Assembly: GCA_949152475.1 (NCBI GenBank)
Contig: OX424555.1
Location: forward strand, 10,558,868 to 10,622,867
DNA: 64,000 nt
Direction: 5' to 3'
From: Terebella lapidaria
Lineage: Eukaryota; Annelida; Polychaeta; Terebellida; Terebellidae
Positions within the stretch are counted from its first letter, which is position 1. Each line of letters starts with the position of its first letter. Shown one piece after another: positions 48,201 through 57,929 of the stretch. The notes beneath the pieces are model-generated. The model did no database searches, was not told where the DNA came from, and saw only the letters and a list, made by a program, of their open reading frames with translations. Made by a program: the position numbers and the translations under genes.

Positions 48201-48237
48201 TCCCATCACTGCCAGGCCTATCAAGGCAATGTCCGCT
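27224..48237 (-). CDS. PGD: 6-phosphogluconate dehydrogenase, decarboxylating (12 exons seen, first exon missing)
   Basis: This cytosolic enzyme of the oxidative pentose phosphate pathway converts 6-phosphogluconate and NADP+ to ribulose 5-phosphate, CO2 and NADPH. Exons, in gene order on the minus strand: 48162-48237, 45294-45473, 45045-45110, 34894-35012, 30788-30989, 29473-29598, 29136-29199, 28722-28852, 28346-28479, 28056-28155, 27504-27626, 27224-27343. All junctions are GT-AG and phases join without error over 1441 nt. Landmarks are the NADP-binding fold ([14 protein letters not shown]), [47 protein letters not shown], the family signature [26 protein letters not shown] and the C-terminal [12 protein letters not shown] and GHGG. 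Adding an 8-nt first exon would give about 482 residues, against 483 in human. The gene spans more than 21 kb because its introns carry mobile DNA, and a GPCR gene lies inside one intron on the other strand. Confidence 0.97.
29617..30537. mobile_element. MITE of 0.92 kb with perfect long TIRs and TA target duplication
   Basis: The ends match as perfect inverted repeats of at least 23 bp, beginning CCGTAATGGCCCGAAATACC. TA flanks both sides (29615-29616, 30538-30539), as for Tc1/mariner/pogo-type insertions. Inside each end the core CCGGCG recurs several times in phrases such as gaccggcgcttaa and gaccggcgggtaaac. These look like subterminal transposase-binding repeats. No transposase is encoded. 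The element lies in a PGD intron, 17 bases from the exon acceptor at 29598. Confidence 0.88.
30990..32361. other. PGD intron, nothing further seen
   Basis: AT-rich intronic sequence rich in short acatgta/ccggta phrases. No open frame of interest, RNA gene or clear repeat is visible. Confidence 0.4.
32362..32410 (+). mobile_element. Left-end fragment of a hairpin-ended element
   Basis: The phrase ttaactagacttcacagcct, followed by aaaggtcttggaggcacttc, resembles the left end of H1 and H2 (aaactagacgtcaaggcct, aaagatgccttggaggcatttc). It appears to be a short diverged relic next to the PGD minisatellite. Confidence 0.45.
32478..34975 (-). repeat. Minisatellite of about 31 copies derived from a PGD exon and its 5' splice site
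   Basis: The unit is about 80 bp (range roughly 76-86, varying with a CA run). On the minus strand each copy reads as the 3' part of the PGD exon at 34894-35012, encoding [16 protein letters not shown] and SEQA. The copies continue with the same intron start (GTGGGTGTTGTGTGTG). The copy at the high-coordinate end is the real exon, because only there is the sequence joined to the upstream exon part and its acceptor at 35013. About thirty further copies fill the downstream intron. Each keeps a GT donor but none has an acceptor. Most units stay close to the exon sequence, which implies recent expansion or ongoing homogenisation. Confidence 0.93.
35013..36004. other. Start of the large PGD intron region, nothing further seen
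   Basis: This AT-rich stretch lies upstream of the duplicated exon. It shows no coding potential and only a T-run near 35910. It is part of the 10-kb intron between 35013 and 45044. Confidence 0.4.
36860..37600 (+). repeat. 121-bp tandem array, about six units
   Basis: The anchor gtgccaaacttggttt recurs at 36991, 37112, 37233, 37354 and 37475, each exactly 121 bp apart. Partial units stand at both ends. Units read roughly: gccagatcgaacttttcacc, gttatattttaactcataat, then ttgaaattcaatgtaaaagt. It is the core array of element H3. Confidence 0.93.
37620..38660 (+). repeat. About 130-bp repeats with a roughly 460-bp higher-order duplication
   Basis: Phrases such as atagacttaactagtaaaa, aatgttaacttatt and actggacaagacctttacc recur about every 120-140 bases. 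The block starting near 37805 is repeated from near 38265, giving a larger period of about 460 bp. Diverged relatives of the same unit occur at 52680-53340. Confidence 0.8.
40360..42413. other. Intronic sequence upstream of the GPCR gene
   Basis: Non-coding. Short TATATATA stretches (41707-41720) and several small upstream ATGs precede the GPCR. No promoter could be fixed. Confidence 0.35.
42414..43448 (+). CDS. Single-exon rhodopsin-class GPCR, peptide-receptor type
   Basis: A predicted seven-membrane-span receptor of 344 residues in the plasma membrane. TM1 is about 30-54 with the G-N pair ([14 protein letters not shown]). TM2 is about 65-84 with Asp74. Cys103 at the start of TM3 and Cys177 in the second extracellular loop can form the usual disulfide. 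The TM3 end is ERV instead of DRY (127-129). TM4 is about 145-168, TM5 190-214, TM6 240-263 and TM7 278-302. TM7 ends NAINFLLY instead of NPxxY, then [10 protein letters not shown] as helix 8. That TM7 form is common in invertebrate FMRFamide-receptor-like and GPR139-like receptors, so a neuropeptide ligand is likely but unproven. There is no intron. The gene lies wholly inside a PGD intron on the opposite strand. Confidence 0.9.
   Translation: MSEFQTSPAMETDTPFSVSSDPYVERGRLIWVCGSPVILVLGTLGNVACICVMLRRRLRCTATSVYLLCLAVVDTIVLYLGLLRNFLREVSGYELRDQSAVGCKLHTYLLYIFVHASAWLLVCLACERVVAVFAPHRAKRIFTRTFIAVQIAVTGVVLATLNLHFFWTIHLHPENGCVYDLHYTYFVDYVWPWVDMCVASVLPFLVMLVVNCAIIGKLYHAHRSRKSGSSSTGSKISSMTTILLSVTFMFLLTTSPITVYIYAENSWLEGATPEQQSYIINVVWAAVNLVAYTNNAINFLLYCLAGPRFRQELLEMLGINRKNLCKKIHPENQTAPVTSILTST
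43757..44486. mobile_element. Possible fold-back MITE with hairpins at both ends
   Basis: The left end holds a perfect 10-bp hairpin at 43781-43804 (GTGGATTCGT, CCGC, ACGAATCCAC). Near the right end, 44440-44455 holds GAATTCG-TTCA-CGAATTC. The two ends are similar in inverted orientation (AACAGTGGATTCGT against AACAGTGAATTCGT), with TGTGA/TCACA at the outer limits. No target duplication was clear, and the borders are estimates. Short open frames inside show no known domain. Confidence 0.4.
44487..45044. other. PGD intron remainder
   Basis: AT-rich intronic sequence between the possible fold-back element and the PGD exon at 45045. I see nothing supported in it. Confidence 0.4.
45637..48037 (+). 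mobile_element. Hairpin-ended element H2 with eleven 147-bp units, copy of H1
   Basis: Same ends as H1: AAACTAGACGTCAAGG at the left and the hairpin AAGGCATTTC-TGCC-GAAATGCCTT at 48012-48035. It is shorter mainly because it has four fewer 147-bp units and a shorter poly-A run. It lies in the PGD intron between the exons 48162-48237 and 45294-45473, ending 125 bases from the former. The flanks differ from those of H1, showing two independent insertions or a transposed copy. It has no coding capacity. Confidence 0.8.
45700..47314 (+). repeat. 147-bp tandem array, about 11 units, with dimeric structure
   Basis: The ACATGTTTGTCTAG anchor recurs from 45772 to 47242 at exact 147-bp steps (10 intervals). 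Variants agataacgacg (near 46280, 46574 and 46868) and catcaataa (near 46339, 46633 and 46927) recur every 294 bp, so a dimer was amplified. Confidence 0.93.
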
Positions 48238-49184
48238 CTGCGAAATACAAAGATGCAATGCACATTATAATCATTAGGACTGTCATGGGTAGATGTTTTG
48301 TTGCACCCGGGTGCATAAATTACTACCCGTCCTGTACCGTACCGAGACACCCAAAATAGTGTGATCCCAAAATCAAGATGACACTAGTGGTAGCGACAGG
48401 CAAAGCCGCCTCTCTAGTATATTATGCTACATCCTGCGCACCAACAATCTATAAATGCAGGCTCTCTTTCGATCCGTGAAAGCCCAGCAGAACGACCTTA
48501 CACGGGTGGAAATCTGTACCCAGGACGTAGTTATGGGCTGGTACCCGTCTTGTTCACAGATGTGCATACTAACCGGGAAATGTAACCTGACTCAGTAGGC
48601 CCATTACTTATGACTGTGTGTATATAACATGAAAATAGACTATACATGTATGAGTAGGCCCAGTGTTCATCGGTGTTCACGGAGTGTAGAATAGGGAAGG
48701 GTCACTCCACTGGCACCATTTTGTATTTTGAGGTGGTCGCACTCCTGGCATGTGGAGGGGGCTTATGCATGAATGTGTACTACGACATATGCTAGCAAAA
48801 AAAATGACGTAACTCACAATCATCTCTTTACACGACAGACTATGCAACACTCCAGCCCGAGCGATGTGGAACTCTGTGTCGCTTGGGCTGACAACACCCC
48901 CTCCAGCCGCCAGGATTACAGGGCTCCATGAGAGAAGATGGAAGACAATGGAAATTTGCAGAATTACACCTCTCTATTCTACACTGACTCTCTGGTATTC
49001 AGCTGAGTAGGCCAGTATGGCCCAGTAGGTCGAACTACACCGGTAGGCTTAGACCTTCTGGCTTCCACCCATGACCATGCTGGCCATGGTGCTGGTTTCT
49101 ACTAAGTAAGATGACATTCATTAATTTCATTTGAATTTTTGATAGCATGGTAAGAGCGTAGGCCTACAGGCTATATAGCTGCTA
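48238..49184. other. Likely PGD first intron; possible small MITE
   Basis: No coding sequence. A 12-bp inverted pair, AGTGTAGAATAG near 48680 and CTATTCTACACT near 48972, could bound a 0.3-kb MITE, but no target duplication was found. Short hairpins stand at about 48308-48330 (CGGGTGCATAAATTACTACCCG) and 48857-48890. Confidence 0.3.
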
Positions 49185-50285
49185 TACGAGCCACCCGTCC
49201 TAAATTCGCCGCATCCCAAAATTTGACATGTGCCTCTCTCAGGTAGAGGCTAGTCCCTGTTTGAGGTGTTTCACCTCGACTGAGGTGAAAGTAGTCTCCG
49301 ATTAGTGTGAGTGATGCTGAATCGTCAGACTAGCATTGTAAATGACTAATTAATGAATATTCATGAGTAAAATGCCTTGTTGTTCTTTTAGTAATCGCAG
49401 GGGGCACTGTTGGCTACAATATATTCACTAGGTGGCAGCACATGCCAGATTTCGTTGATTTCTTCCAACTAAAAGACGGCGTCCTGCTTGATATAATTAG
49501 ATCGTAATGAATGTTTTAGATGGAAGTACAATGTTTAAACTGAAACTTTGTCAATCGATTTCCATATCTGTCGATCGATTCTTTCACAAATCAAATTTTA
49601 AGACAGGGCCTAGTGAAAATGCATTGAGCTGTCACCTCAATCGAGGTGCTTCACCTCGATCGAGGGGAAGAAATACACCACGCAAAAAAGGCAAATAATC
49701 AGTATCCTACAAAAATATCTTATCTTGCAAAAAGAGTAAGGAGCATAACACCAATTCCCTTTGGGCTTGGGTCTGGAATAATAAATATATTTATAATAAT
49801 AAATTAATAATAATGGATTTATTGCTTGCATGTTCAATTTAGTGGGCTGTTTACATGTACATGTATGTTGTCATTTATTTTTGACCAACATTGTATTTTT
49901 TCATGCTTTATTTCTAAGATATGAATGCGAATACAATCTATTCAACATCCATATATGAAGTATTTCATGACTAGATGTCAATATCCAGTGTTATTTGGCT
50001 GTTTTTGTGGCGATAATTACAAATTACCACTCTGAAAATTTTCTCAACAATTATGCAAAACAGCTGGTCAGAGGGGCACATGTCAACCCAAAATTAGCCA
50101 ACTCAATATTATAAAAGCCCAGAAACTCTTTATGGAAAACAAACTGCTGGTGCAAAGATTGAATATCAGAGTCTCAATTGATGATAGAACTGTTTGGTTT
50201 CATTTGCATTACAAGGTATGAAAAGATTGAAAACCCTGTTTTGCCGAATTTTGGAATGCGGTGAATTTAGGACGGAAGACTCGTA
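49185..50285. mobile_element. MITE of 1.1 kb with about 40-bp TIRs and TA target duplication
   Basis: The left end reads TACGAG, four bases, then CCGTCCTAAATTCGCCGCAT. The right end, as its complement, reads TACGAG, four bases, then CCGTCCTAAATTCACCGCAT. TA stands outside both (49183-49184, 50286-50287). Inside, palindromic phrases built on CACCTC/GAGGTG occur near 49263-49290 and again near 49627-49665. No transposase is present. Size and TA duplication suggest a non-autonomous Tc1/mariner-like element. Confidence 0.75.
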
Positions 50286-52562
50286 TACATGTACACTAGG
50301 TAAAGTTACTTCACTCTGGGGTGGATGGCCCGACCCACAGAGGTGAAGCGGTTCCATGCGATAACGTAACCGCGTGCGGTCTACGAGAGTGACCGCACGC
50401 ATCTAGCGGGTATTAAAATCTACAGAATAGTCCATAAATACCAAAAAATTCACGTTATGAATCTCGTCGAGTGTTTTGAGTTACAATGTCGTCTTGTAAT
50501 TTACAAAACATTAGTTTCTTCGAAGGTATCCATCAACTTGTCTGGACTTTCCAAATATTCAGTGCGGACCTAATTCCTCGTATGGCTCGCATAAAACGAT
50601 TTGTATTTCAAACGATTTCCACACACATTCTGACAGAAATATCCTTAATTCGAAGAAGTACAATTAAATGGAAGAAACAAACAATGTTAACAGTTTGACC
50701 ATGATGTTGAAAAAAGTAGACACATTCTTCATTGCTGTAAAACCAGTCTGGTACATTGCGAATTTGAGTAAAAAAAAACTCACGTAAGGACGTGGGGATA
50801 TTTTTACGCTAGATATATATCTGTCGGATTAGCATCAAGTTTTTTCTCCATTGAGAAAATCCTCACGCTGCTACGTCAATTCTTGGTATTTTGATAAGTT
50901 TTCGGTGATGTTCACAGCAGCATTTCAAACTGTTCCAGTACATTAAGATCTTCCAAGTTTCGTTTGTGGATAGATTGAAACACGATGAAGACGACTAAGT
51001 GCATTTGCTTGTGTCGTAGGGTTTTATGTCATGTCGTAGGGGCGCCGAACATGATGCCCGTCTTGGTATAATTGACTGTGTAATTCAGTGGATATTCGCC
51101 AGGTGGCAGGTCAATCAGGTTCAAACATGTGCGTGGCAATTATCGCACGTAAAGCCGTGGGGTTTGTATGGGTGACAATGGCTTATTTGACAATGGCATT
51201 CATGATCAGCTCACTAAATGTGGGGCCAGACCTGATTTATGGCAGCAACCTCCCGATTTCAATCTGCTATTTCACGAGAAGTCGTACAAACTTGCTTGGG
51301 ATTTATTTAGAGTCAACTCCCAACAAGTTTGTGTAAGGCTAATTTTTTTTTTCATTTCCACATTGATGCCCGTCAGAAAAATCCTAACTCGAACATTTTG
51401 TCACTAGTTCAGGTAAGAAGATTCTGCGTAAAATTTGCCGACATGTGCCGGCCTGGAAACAAGGGGAAAGTTGGCATCTTGATCAAATGAATTATTCTCA
51501 GGCACTCTGAAGAAATCTGTTCAATAGAATCGGGGTATACTGTAGGATACTATAGGTTTATCTCAACAAAACGACGCGCTATGTCATGAAATGCGGACTG
51601 CCAGAATCAACACGTGACATCCTGACATCGGGCATGGACACATATACTGATATATATCGTTTTTCAAAAGTATGCATGACAGTATATATGTATATATATA
51701 AATATATACATATTTTGCTGGAAATCCAACCACGACGCACAACCTCCCTGGATCATCTCAGACTTTTGCCGAAATGTGTGTACGTGAACAATCCATGGCT
51801 GATAGGGCTGTGCGAGTCGATGGTGGGGGTGGAGATGATGGGGGTGGGGGATGTGGGCGGGACGGCGTGTAGCAGAATGGCTGGTTATAAGCGTGCGTTT
51901 GATTCTGTGTACTGACGAGGGGGCGGCAGTTAAAGGGAGAGAAGACCAGAGGGGACGCCGCTCGTCCGTCCGTCCATCCATCCGTCCATGTATCACTGCA
52001 GCCAAAAATACATAGGAGAGATCTCTCATGTTTTTCTGTTGTTGCAGATGCATATAATGTATGTTTGTACATTTGTAGGATGCACGTGATTTGGCCGGAC
52101 GAGAAGCCGGCTAGTGGCGTGTGCATTGTATGTTTTCTGGCCAACTTCAAGGTCTGCAGTTCTCTCTTGGATTCCCGTAAGAGAAATTTCGCGACAGAGC
52201 CAACGCAGGGAAGACAAGACAACAGCCCTTTCAGTTTTCAGACACGCAAGGAACCTGAAGAATTGATCCAGTGGAGAAAGGTTTTCAGATGATGTACATG
52301 GTATGCGAAATGGAGTCGTTACCGTGACCCCAACCGAGCTTCCCTCATTTACGATAACTGATCCATTATCATGCTGGGTCAAAAAGTTTATACGCTCTAA
52401 CCATAGACAATACACAAGGCCATTTGGTACAAATACACATTACGCGTTGAACCAGAAACCCATAAGCTCTTATGGGTTTGTGGTTGAACTTATTTCAGTC
52501 GTTTTGAAGTTTAATGGTCAGTGCCAATAAATTTATATCGTTGGAACCAAATAGCTAAAAAA
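50286..52562. other. No gene seen
   Basis: Non-coding sequence with a 10-bp-stem hairpin at 50372-50400, a TATA-rich run near 51680-51710 and a (GTCC/ATCC)n run near 51965-51990. Several open frames of 60-150 codons exist on both strands, but none shows a recognisable domain. Confidence 0.35.
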
Positions 52563-53360
52563 ACAAGGGCCACTGGCCTCAAAGGAAGAGCTTCGAAAAT
52601 GTTTGCACAGAACTATTTAAAAACCCTTGAATATTGTATTTGATTTGGTACATATATGTTGTGGCCATATTGTAACTCTACTGGGCAGAATCTATACCTT
52701 GTTGGGCCAATAAATTTGTCATGTAACTATTTTCTTGTCATGTAACTATTTTTATTGTGGTCAATAATAGACTTAACTAGTAAAACTAATGATAACCTAT
52801 TCGGTTAGTCATGACTGGATAGAACTTTTTAGGGCCCGAGTGAGTCGGAAATTTCCGAACCGGGTACCTGTGTCGTCTGACCCGACCCGTCCAAATATAT
52901 AGCAAAATTTGAATGATACTCACTGAAGCAATTTGTAACACGTAAACGCCAGACATTGATCTTTGACACATATTATTTGTTTCGTCAGTAATTACCAGTA
53001 TTTTCAAGTTTGAGAAAGATCACAATGTCATGACCTCATAAAACTATCGTTTTTTTTCCTGATGATTTCCTTGTCATTCTTGTGATTTTACTAGTGTTTA
53101 TCACAAATATTCAAAACTATATCTTTATTTGTTCTCAAATACGAGTAACAAAATTCCGATCCAGGTAATTGTATGACCCGCCCCGAATTTGGGTACCTGT
53201 CGACTCGTCTGGGCCCCAGAACCTTTACATTGTTGAACCCAATAATAAATGTTTCTTGTAATAATTATTTTTATTGTGGCCAATAAGACTTAATCAATAA
53301 AACTAATGTTACTTATTCCGTTACAGCCATGAAATCTCTACAAGTCAGAAGCTTTACGTA
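52563..53360 (+). mobile_element. Fragment related to the H3/H4 repeats
   Basis: It starts near caagggccactggcctc, similar to the gagaggccataggcc phrase left of H4. It then carries two diverged units of the 130-bp repeat (52680-52800 and 53220-53340), with the phrases attgtggtcaataatagact and taactagtaaaactaatg. It is interrupted by a small MITE. Confidence 0.5.
52831..53218. mobile_element. MITE of about 0.39 kb with GGGCCC ends
   Basis: The left end is GGGCCCGAGTGAGTCG and the right end, complemented, is GGGCCCAGACGAGTCG. Flanks agaactttt (left) and agaaccttt (right) may be a diverged target duplication of 8-9 bp, hAT-like. It contains no coding sequence. Confidence 0.5.
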
Positions 53361-54100
53361 CTTATTGAACACGTTTAAAAATCACCCGACTATTTTTGGG
53401 ACCAATGTGTAAGATTTTCAAGGTTCTGATTATGTTTTTCTGATTTAGGAGGCACAATGTTTTTTGAGCTTTAGTCTTAGATTTAAATTTCTTTATGGAT
53501 TTTTTTTCAGTGTTTTGATTTGTACTGCAGAGACATTTCAGTAACTTGTCTGCATTTCCAATAATTCATGACATGTATGAAAGCTTTTTTCATCAATGCG
53601 ATCATGTTTCTCCTTGCCCAAATGTTGGTTTGAAGATCAGCGTACATGTTGTGTCAGTGTGCAGTGTGTAGTGTCAGCTACCAAATACTGAAGTAGCCCA
53701 GGCACACCCCCACCCCGAATCGCCGCTCGTGTGACTGCTATCAAAATCAGCACTGACAATTCTCGTCGGCAATATGAAACTATCATAAACATGATAAAAG
53801 TGCTAGATCTAGTATCCATTTGTTTCTGCTTATTTTAGGAGGAAACTAAGTTTTTTCCCGTGTAAAAGCTCCGCAAATCTGCCAAGTTTTGTTTGTTTGT
53901 TTCCGACTGTTCCTTTTAGTCAAATCTCGTTGAAATCTCGCTTCACTTCAATGGCATTTTTAATTAAATTCCCCCATAAACAAGCTTTCGGTGGTGATAT
54001 TTTTATGAAGTATTACCAGTGAAGTAGGAAAGAGTCATAGAAAAGACCATTTATTTGGGTCGTAACAAGTATTTCCACAAATACCGCACTCAGTTGGGAG
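53361..54100. other. No gene seen
   Basis: AT-rich non-coding sequence without a clear repeat or open frame of interest. Confidence 0.4.
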
Positions 54101-54129
54101 TTCTATGGTTGGACGATCTCTTGGCGGCT

Positions 54130-54300
54130 GGCATTTTGACCTTGACCCTGCAGCATTTTTTTGGGGCAGTACGCTAATTGGCGGGACTCGCTCACGTGAT
54201 CATTTGCATATCATTATATCCACGTGTATTTCATAAACATGTGGGTGTGTCCGCCAGGACAGCTTCCCGATTGGACAATTCAGTGACTCTCTGGCTGGCG
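54130..54300 (-). promoter_or_regulatory. PGD: Candidate PGD promoter and 8-nt first coding exon
   Basis: The first PGD exon must supply ATG and end in phase 2, about 8 nt long. On the minus strand, 54203-54196 reads ATGATCAC followed by the donor GTGAGC. This joins in frame to the exon at 48237 and would give Met-Ile-Thr-Ala-Asp. A CCAAT box lies about 70 bases upstream (complement of 54271-54275), the region is GC-richer than its surroundings, and a CACGTG-like E-box spans the donor. A TCAAGGTCA motif (complement of 54137-54145) lies in the following intron. A weaker alternative is ATGGATCA/GTTATC near 52352-52359. This was chosen by phase and splice motif only, and the true exon may be elsewhere. 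Confidence 0.22.
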
Positions 54301-57300
54301 GGCCGACTGCCGTGACTGCTTATCGGGGCCACACGAGAATTGAATTTGCCCACTGGAATATGGAATACCACCACTAACACATAATTATTATGTTGCCGTA
54401 TCAACTTGTCTTTCATTGTTGCAATACCATACTGTATCTATATATTGTGCGGAATGTATATCCAAAACTTTGAGTGCATATGATTGCAAGAAAGCACTGT
54501 TCCAGTGGAGATCAAAACGGGAGTGGTGATGGGTATGAAACGGTGACATACAAAAAAAAAAACGGTCGGAACACACGTCTCCTGGGATTATTATCGCTAA
54601 TAACTTATTACATTAACCATGATTAGGTACACGGGCGTCATTTTCCTCCCAACGGGCCCCGGGCCCTCCCAATTAGCCACAGTTGAATAGCCTGTTGTGG
54701 TTCCAAGTGGCACTTTCAAGAATGTAAACAAAAGAAAAAATTCAAAAATCCAAAAAAAACCAACATCATAGAGGAAGAGCCCTGCTCTTCCTAAAAATAA
54801 TAATTTGAATGATGCACACGAGGTGTATATATAGACATAATGGTGTATAATTTTGCCTTGGCTTGTACATGTACCAACGACTAAATTTGGAAATAGTGGT
54901 GTACTCGCCAGAATTTTGATAAAACTGTGCACTGTATGTGCCTCTCATCATGCAGCTATATGTTTGGACATCCATTGGAATCCCAAGAGTCCCCACAGAA
55001 TCAGATTGAGAATATATATATGAAAGGTTTTACATACAAACTAAGTAACAAGTGGATAGGAGGGACAAAAAAACAATTAGCATGTGAAATCAATCAAGAT
55101 GGACGACAAAAAAATAAAGTATTGAACCAAAATAGCGTGTATGTACAATGTAATACCGGTACTGTGCAATTTTGTTGTGAATCCTATACATTGTAAATGG
55201 TAGAAATTATGGAATGAAGTTCGATCAATGAATCCAGAAAAAACGTAAGAGAGACTCTTTATGTATTTCTGATGAAACCTAATATTACAGTTTACTTCTA
55301 TGTTCCATAAAAGACAACACACCAGTTTTACATGAGTTTGACCAAATTATTTCAGTTCTCACAAAATATTGGACAGTATACTAGTCTTATTGGGTCACAC
55401 ATGTGTATCATCGAACTGTTACAAATATTACAATGTGAATTGTGCAAAATGTGCAATGATGATCGAGTTTGCAGCGAACTTTCAACAGGCATTTCAGTAC
55501 ACTGTACAGTCAAACTACTACGATTGACGATGTGAACATGTAGATCCGTTAACGTATATTATCAACAGGCACTATTAGACTACAATACTCGTAAAATGAA
55601 ATGATTGGTTACTGGTATTACTCAACCGTGATCTGTTTGTTTCATGTCAAAATTATGAACAATTTAGTTGCTCTTAATAGAATAGTTTATTTACTCTAAA
55701 TGCATAAAATGGTAACACATAGACTAGTATGTTTTATATTATTGTAAGAGAAACAAACAACTAAACTCACTTCAGTAAAACAATTCAATTTTAGTTTCCC
55801 CAACAGGGAAAAAATTGAATGTAGTCGTTCTTTGATAATTTACCAGAGAATTTCCTTTACTATATCATATTCCAACTTCACTACAAGAGTCGACTTGGAT
55901 CCATTCTGAAGCGGCTGATGCTGTCATACTTGTTCCATTTGCTGGCGGTATATAAACTTTTGACAGGGTCGAAACAGAAATCTGACGCAATTACATGAGC
56001 TTTTTACTCATGGATTACTCAACGCTTTCACGATGACTAAACAATAATGTAACTGTGTAAGATCGACAAAAGTTGAGGACAATACATATCCAAACAACAT
56101 TCATCACTAGTGTACGGTTAACTCCTTCGTGAATGGAAAACGTGGGTTATCAATGAGACTGATACTCAGGAACATCGGCTAGAGCCGTCTATACTGACTT
56201 CAAAACCCCAACCTTGCATATCATATTCAGAAACCAATAAGGAATCACAAGTACATATACGTGTATTAAGATTCGCCCGACAGTTACAGTTAAATTGATT
56301 GGATATTTCAGAATATATATCTAGAGAAGATAACATGTAGGTAACTTGACTCAATTGTTATGTACAGTTTTCAATAAATCTAACAAAGTGGAAAACGTAT
56401 GACGAAAGGGAAGTAGGTGCACAGCATCCAATTCCGTATAATTTAATATTATGTAGGCCGTCTGCGTATCTGAGCAGACACCCGCAGAAGAATATCAATG
56501 TGTCTAATAAAGATTATACCTTAGTAACTTTCGATTCGAGTTGAAGATCTGTCATGACAGAGCAGTGTTCACAAAGATGTACATGTATCTGAACGGACAG
56601 AGGGAGAGATGGATGAACAACCTCATTCAAGCATGTATTTCTGTGGAGAAGAGGCCGGTGTGTATAATCACCCTTACCTCCAACTTCACATACCCAAACA
56701 TACATGAAGTGCTTGCTGCTCAGAGAAACCTTACCAGTAAATCCAGCATGGTAAGTATTACAATCTGATCAAAATAGGTCCTTTCATTCTCAAATCCCTA
56801 CCATCTTCAAATCTATTCAATTGCATTCAATGAGGAAATCCCCAATACACAGCCAATAAATTCACTCTTTATTGTAGGTTTATTTACACGTGTATGTTTA
56901 TTTACAATACTAAATTATTGGCTGTGTTTCGTCCCGTTATACGTTAGTGGCCCATACAGTCTGTCCAGGACTCGTCAGTTGGGTGCAGACCATTAACTTG
57001 AGCCAATCCTTCACTATCGTGCAAACAGCAACAAAAATGTATGTTTTATGGATAACTGATCCAAAATGTTGAACAATTGAGTAATTTGACATGCACATTT
57101 ACCGGTACATTGAACACTTTTTTCGACCATTGAACTTGTCATACCTAAACAAACGAAATCTTAAGTAATCTTGAGTAAACATCTCCAAATGACCTAACAC
57201 TTAATTAACATGCATACTCTCAAACAATCGATGTCTTAAGTAATAAGTGTGCTACAAATGAGGTAACACCTAATTAACAAGCATACTCTCCCACAACTAT

Positions 57301-57590
57301 ATTTTTCGAGGGGTGTTTTTTGTAACTTTCCAGGGTTTTTCCAGGGGCATAGGAAGACAATTTGACCAAGAAAAAAATTTTGATGCAATAACTATTGCAC
57401 TCGCCACAATAATTGTTAATTACGATGATAACCATATCCAAAATATAAAATGTGTTCTTTGCAAACATCACATTCCAATATTCATGGGACAAAATTTTGT
57501 ATTCCAGGTATGTATTTTGCGATTTTCGCGAATGGATAAAATTCCCAAACTTTACAGTACAGCAAAAATAAATACACATGAATATACTAC
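54301..57590. other. No gene seen
   Basis: Mostly AT-rich. An inverted pair acacagccaata / tattggctgtgt (about 56850 and 56915) forms a loose fold-back. Two diverged copies of a roughly 75-bp unit (taacacttaattaacatgca / taacacctaattaacaagca) lie at 57190-57295. Open frames of 60-140 codons show no domain that I know. Confidence 0.35.
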
Positions 57591-57659
57591 TGTAACAAAA
57601 CCATGCAACTGCCGCGCTGAAACGTTCGTTAGGAACGGTCACGTGATCTACAAAGTCCA

Positions 57660-57900
57660 CTTGCGAAGACACCGTTCGCGGAAGAACCGTTCGCGGAAGC
57701 ACGATTGCGGAAGCATCATCAGCGGAAGCATCGTTCGCGGAAGAACCGTTCGCGGAAGCACGATTGCGGAAGCATCGTCAGCGGAAGCATCAGTCGCGGA
57801 AGCACCGTTCGCGGAAGAGGAGCCTTCGCGGAAGAACCGTTCGCGGACGCAGTCTTCACCACGTGGAGAAGAGTGCGGAAGATACGTTCGCGGACGAAGA
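57660..57900 (+). repeat. Degenerate TTCGCGGAA array in the LTR
   Basis: Phrases such as CCGTTCGCGGAAGAA and CACGATTGCGGAAGCATC recur about every 15-18 bases immediately upstream of the TATA box. The same core reappears many times in gag (58670-58830 and 59450-59850). Confidence 0.85.
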
Positions 57901-57921
57901 TGCGCGCGCAGCCACCCTGGC

Positions 57922-57929
57922 TATATAAG
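57922..57929 (+). promoter_or_regulatory. TATA box of the LTR promoter
   Basis: TATATAAG in the context GGCTATATAAGGGA, a strong match. Transcription would start near 57952, and the U3 region upstream holds the TTCGCGGAA array. Confidence 0.6.

Noticed and set aside
48680-48983. 0.3-kb MITE bounded by AGTGTAGAATAG/CTATTCTACACT
   Set aside because: The TIR is only 12 bases, there is no target duplication, and chance cannot be excluded. It is mentioned only within the intron entry.
51586-52415. Overlapping frames of 109-154 codons on both strands
   Set aside because: Pro/His-rich, low-complexity translations with no domain or conserved motif. They overlap each other and show no splice support.
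57274-57702. 142-codon minus-strand frame near the second LTR element
   Set aside because: It runs through AT-rich sequence into the LTR repeat array in antisense, with no recognisable domain.
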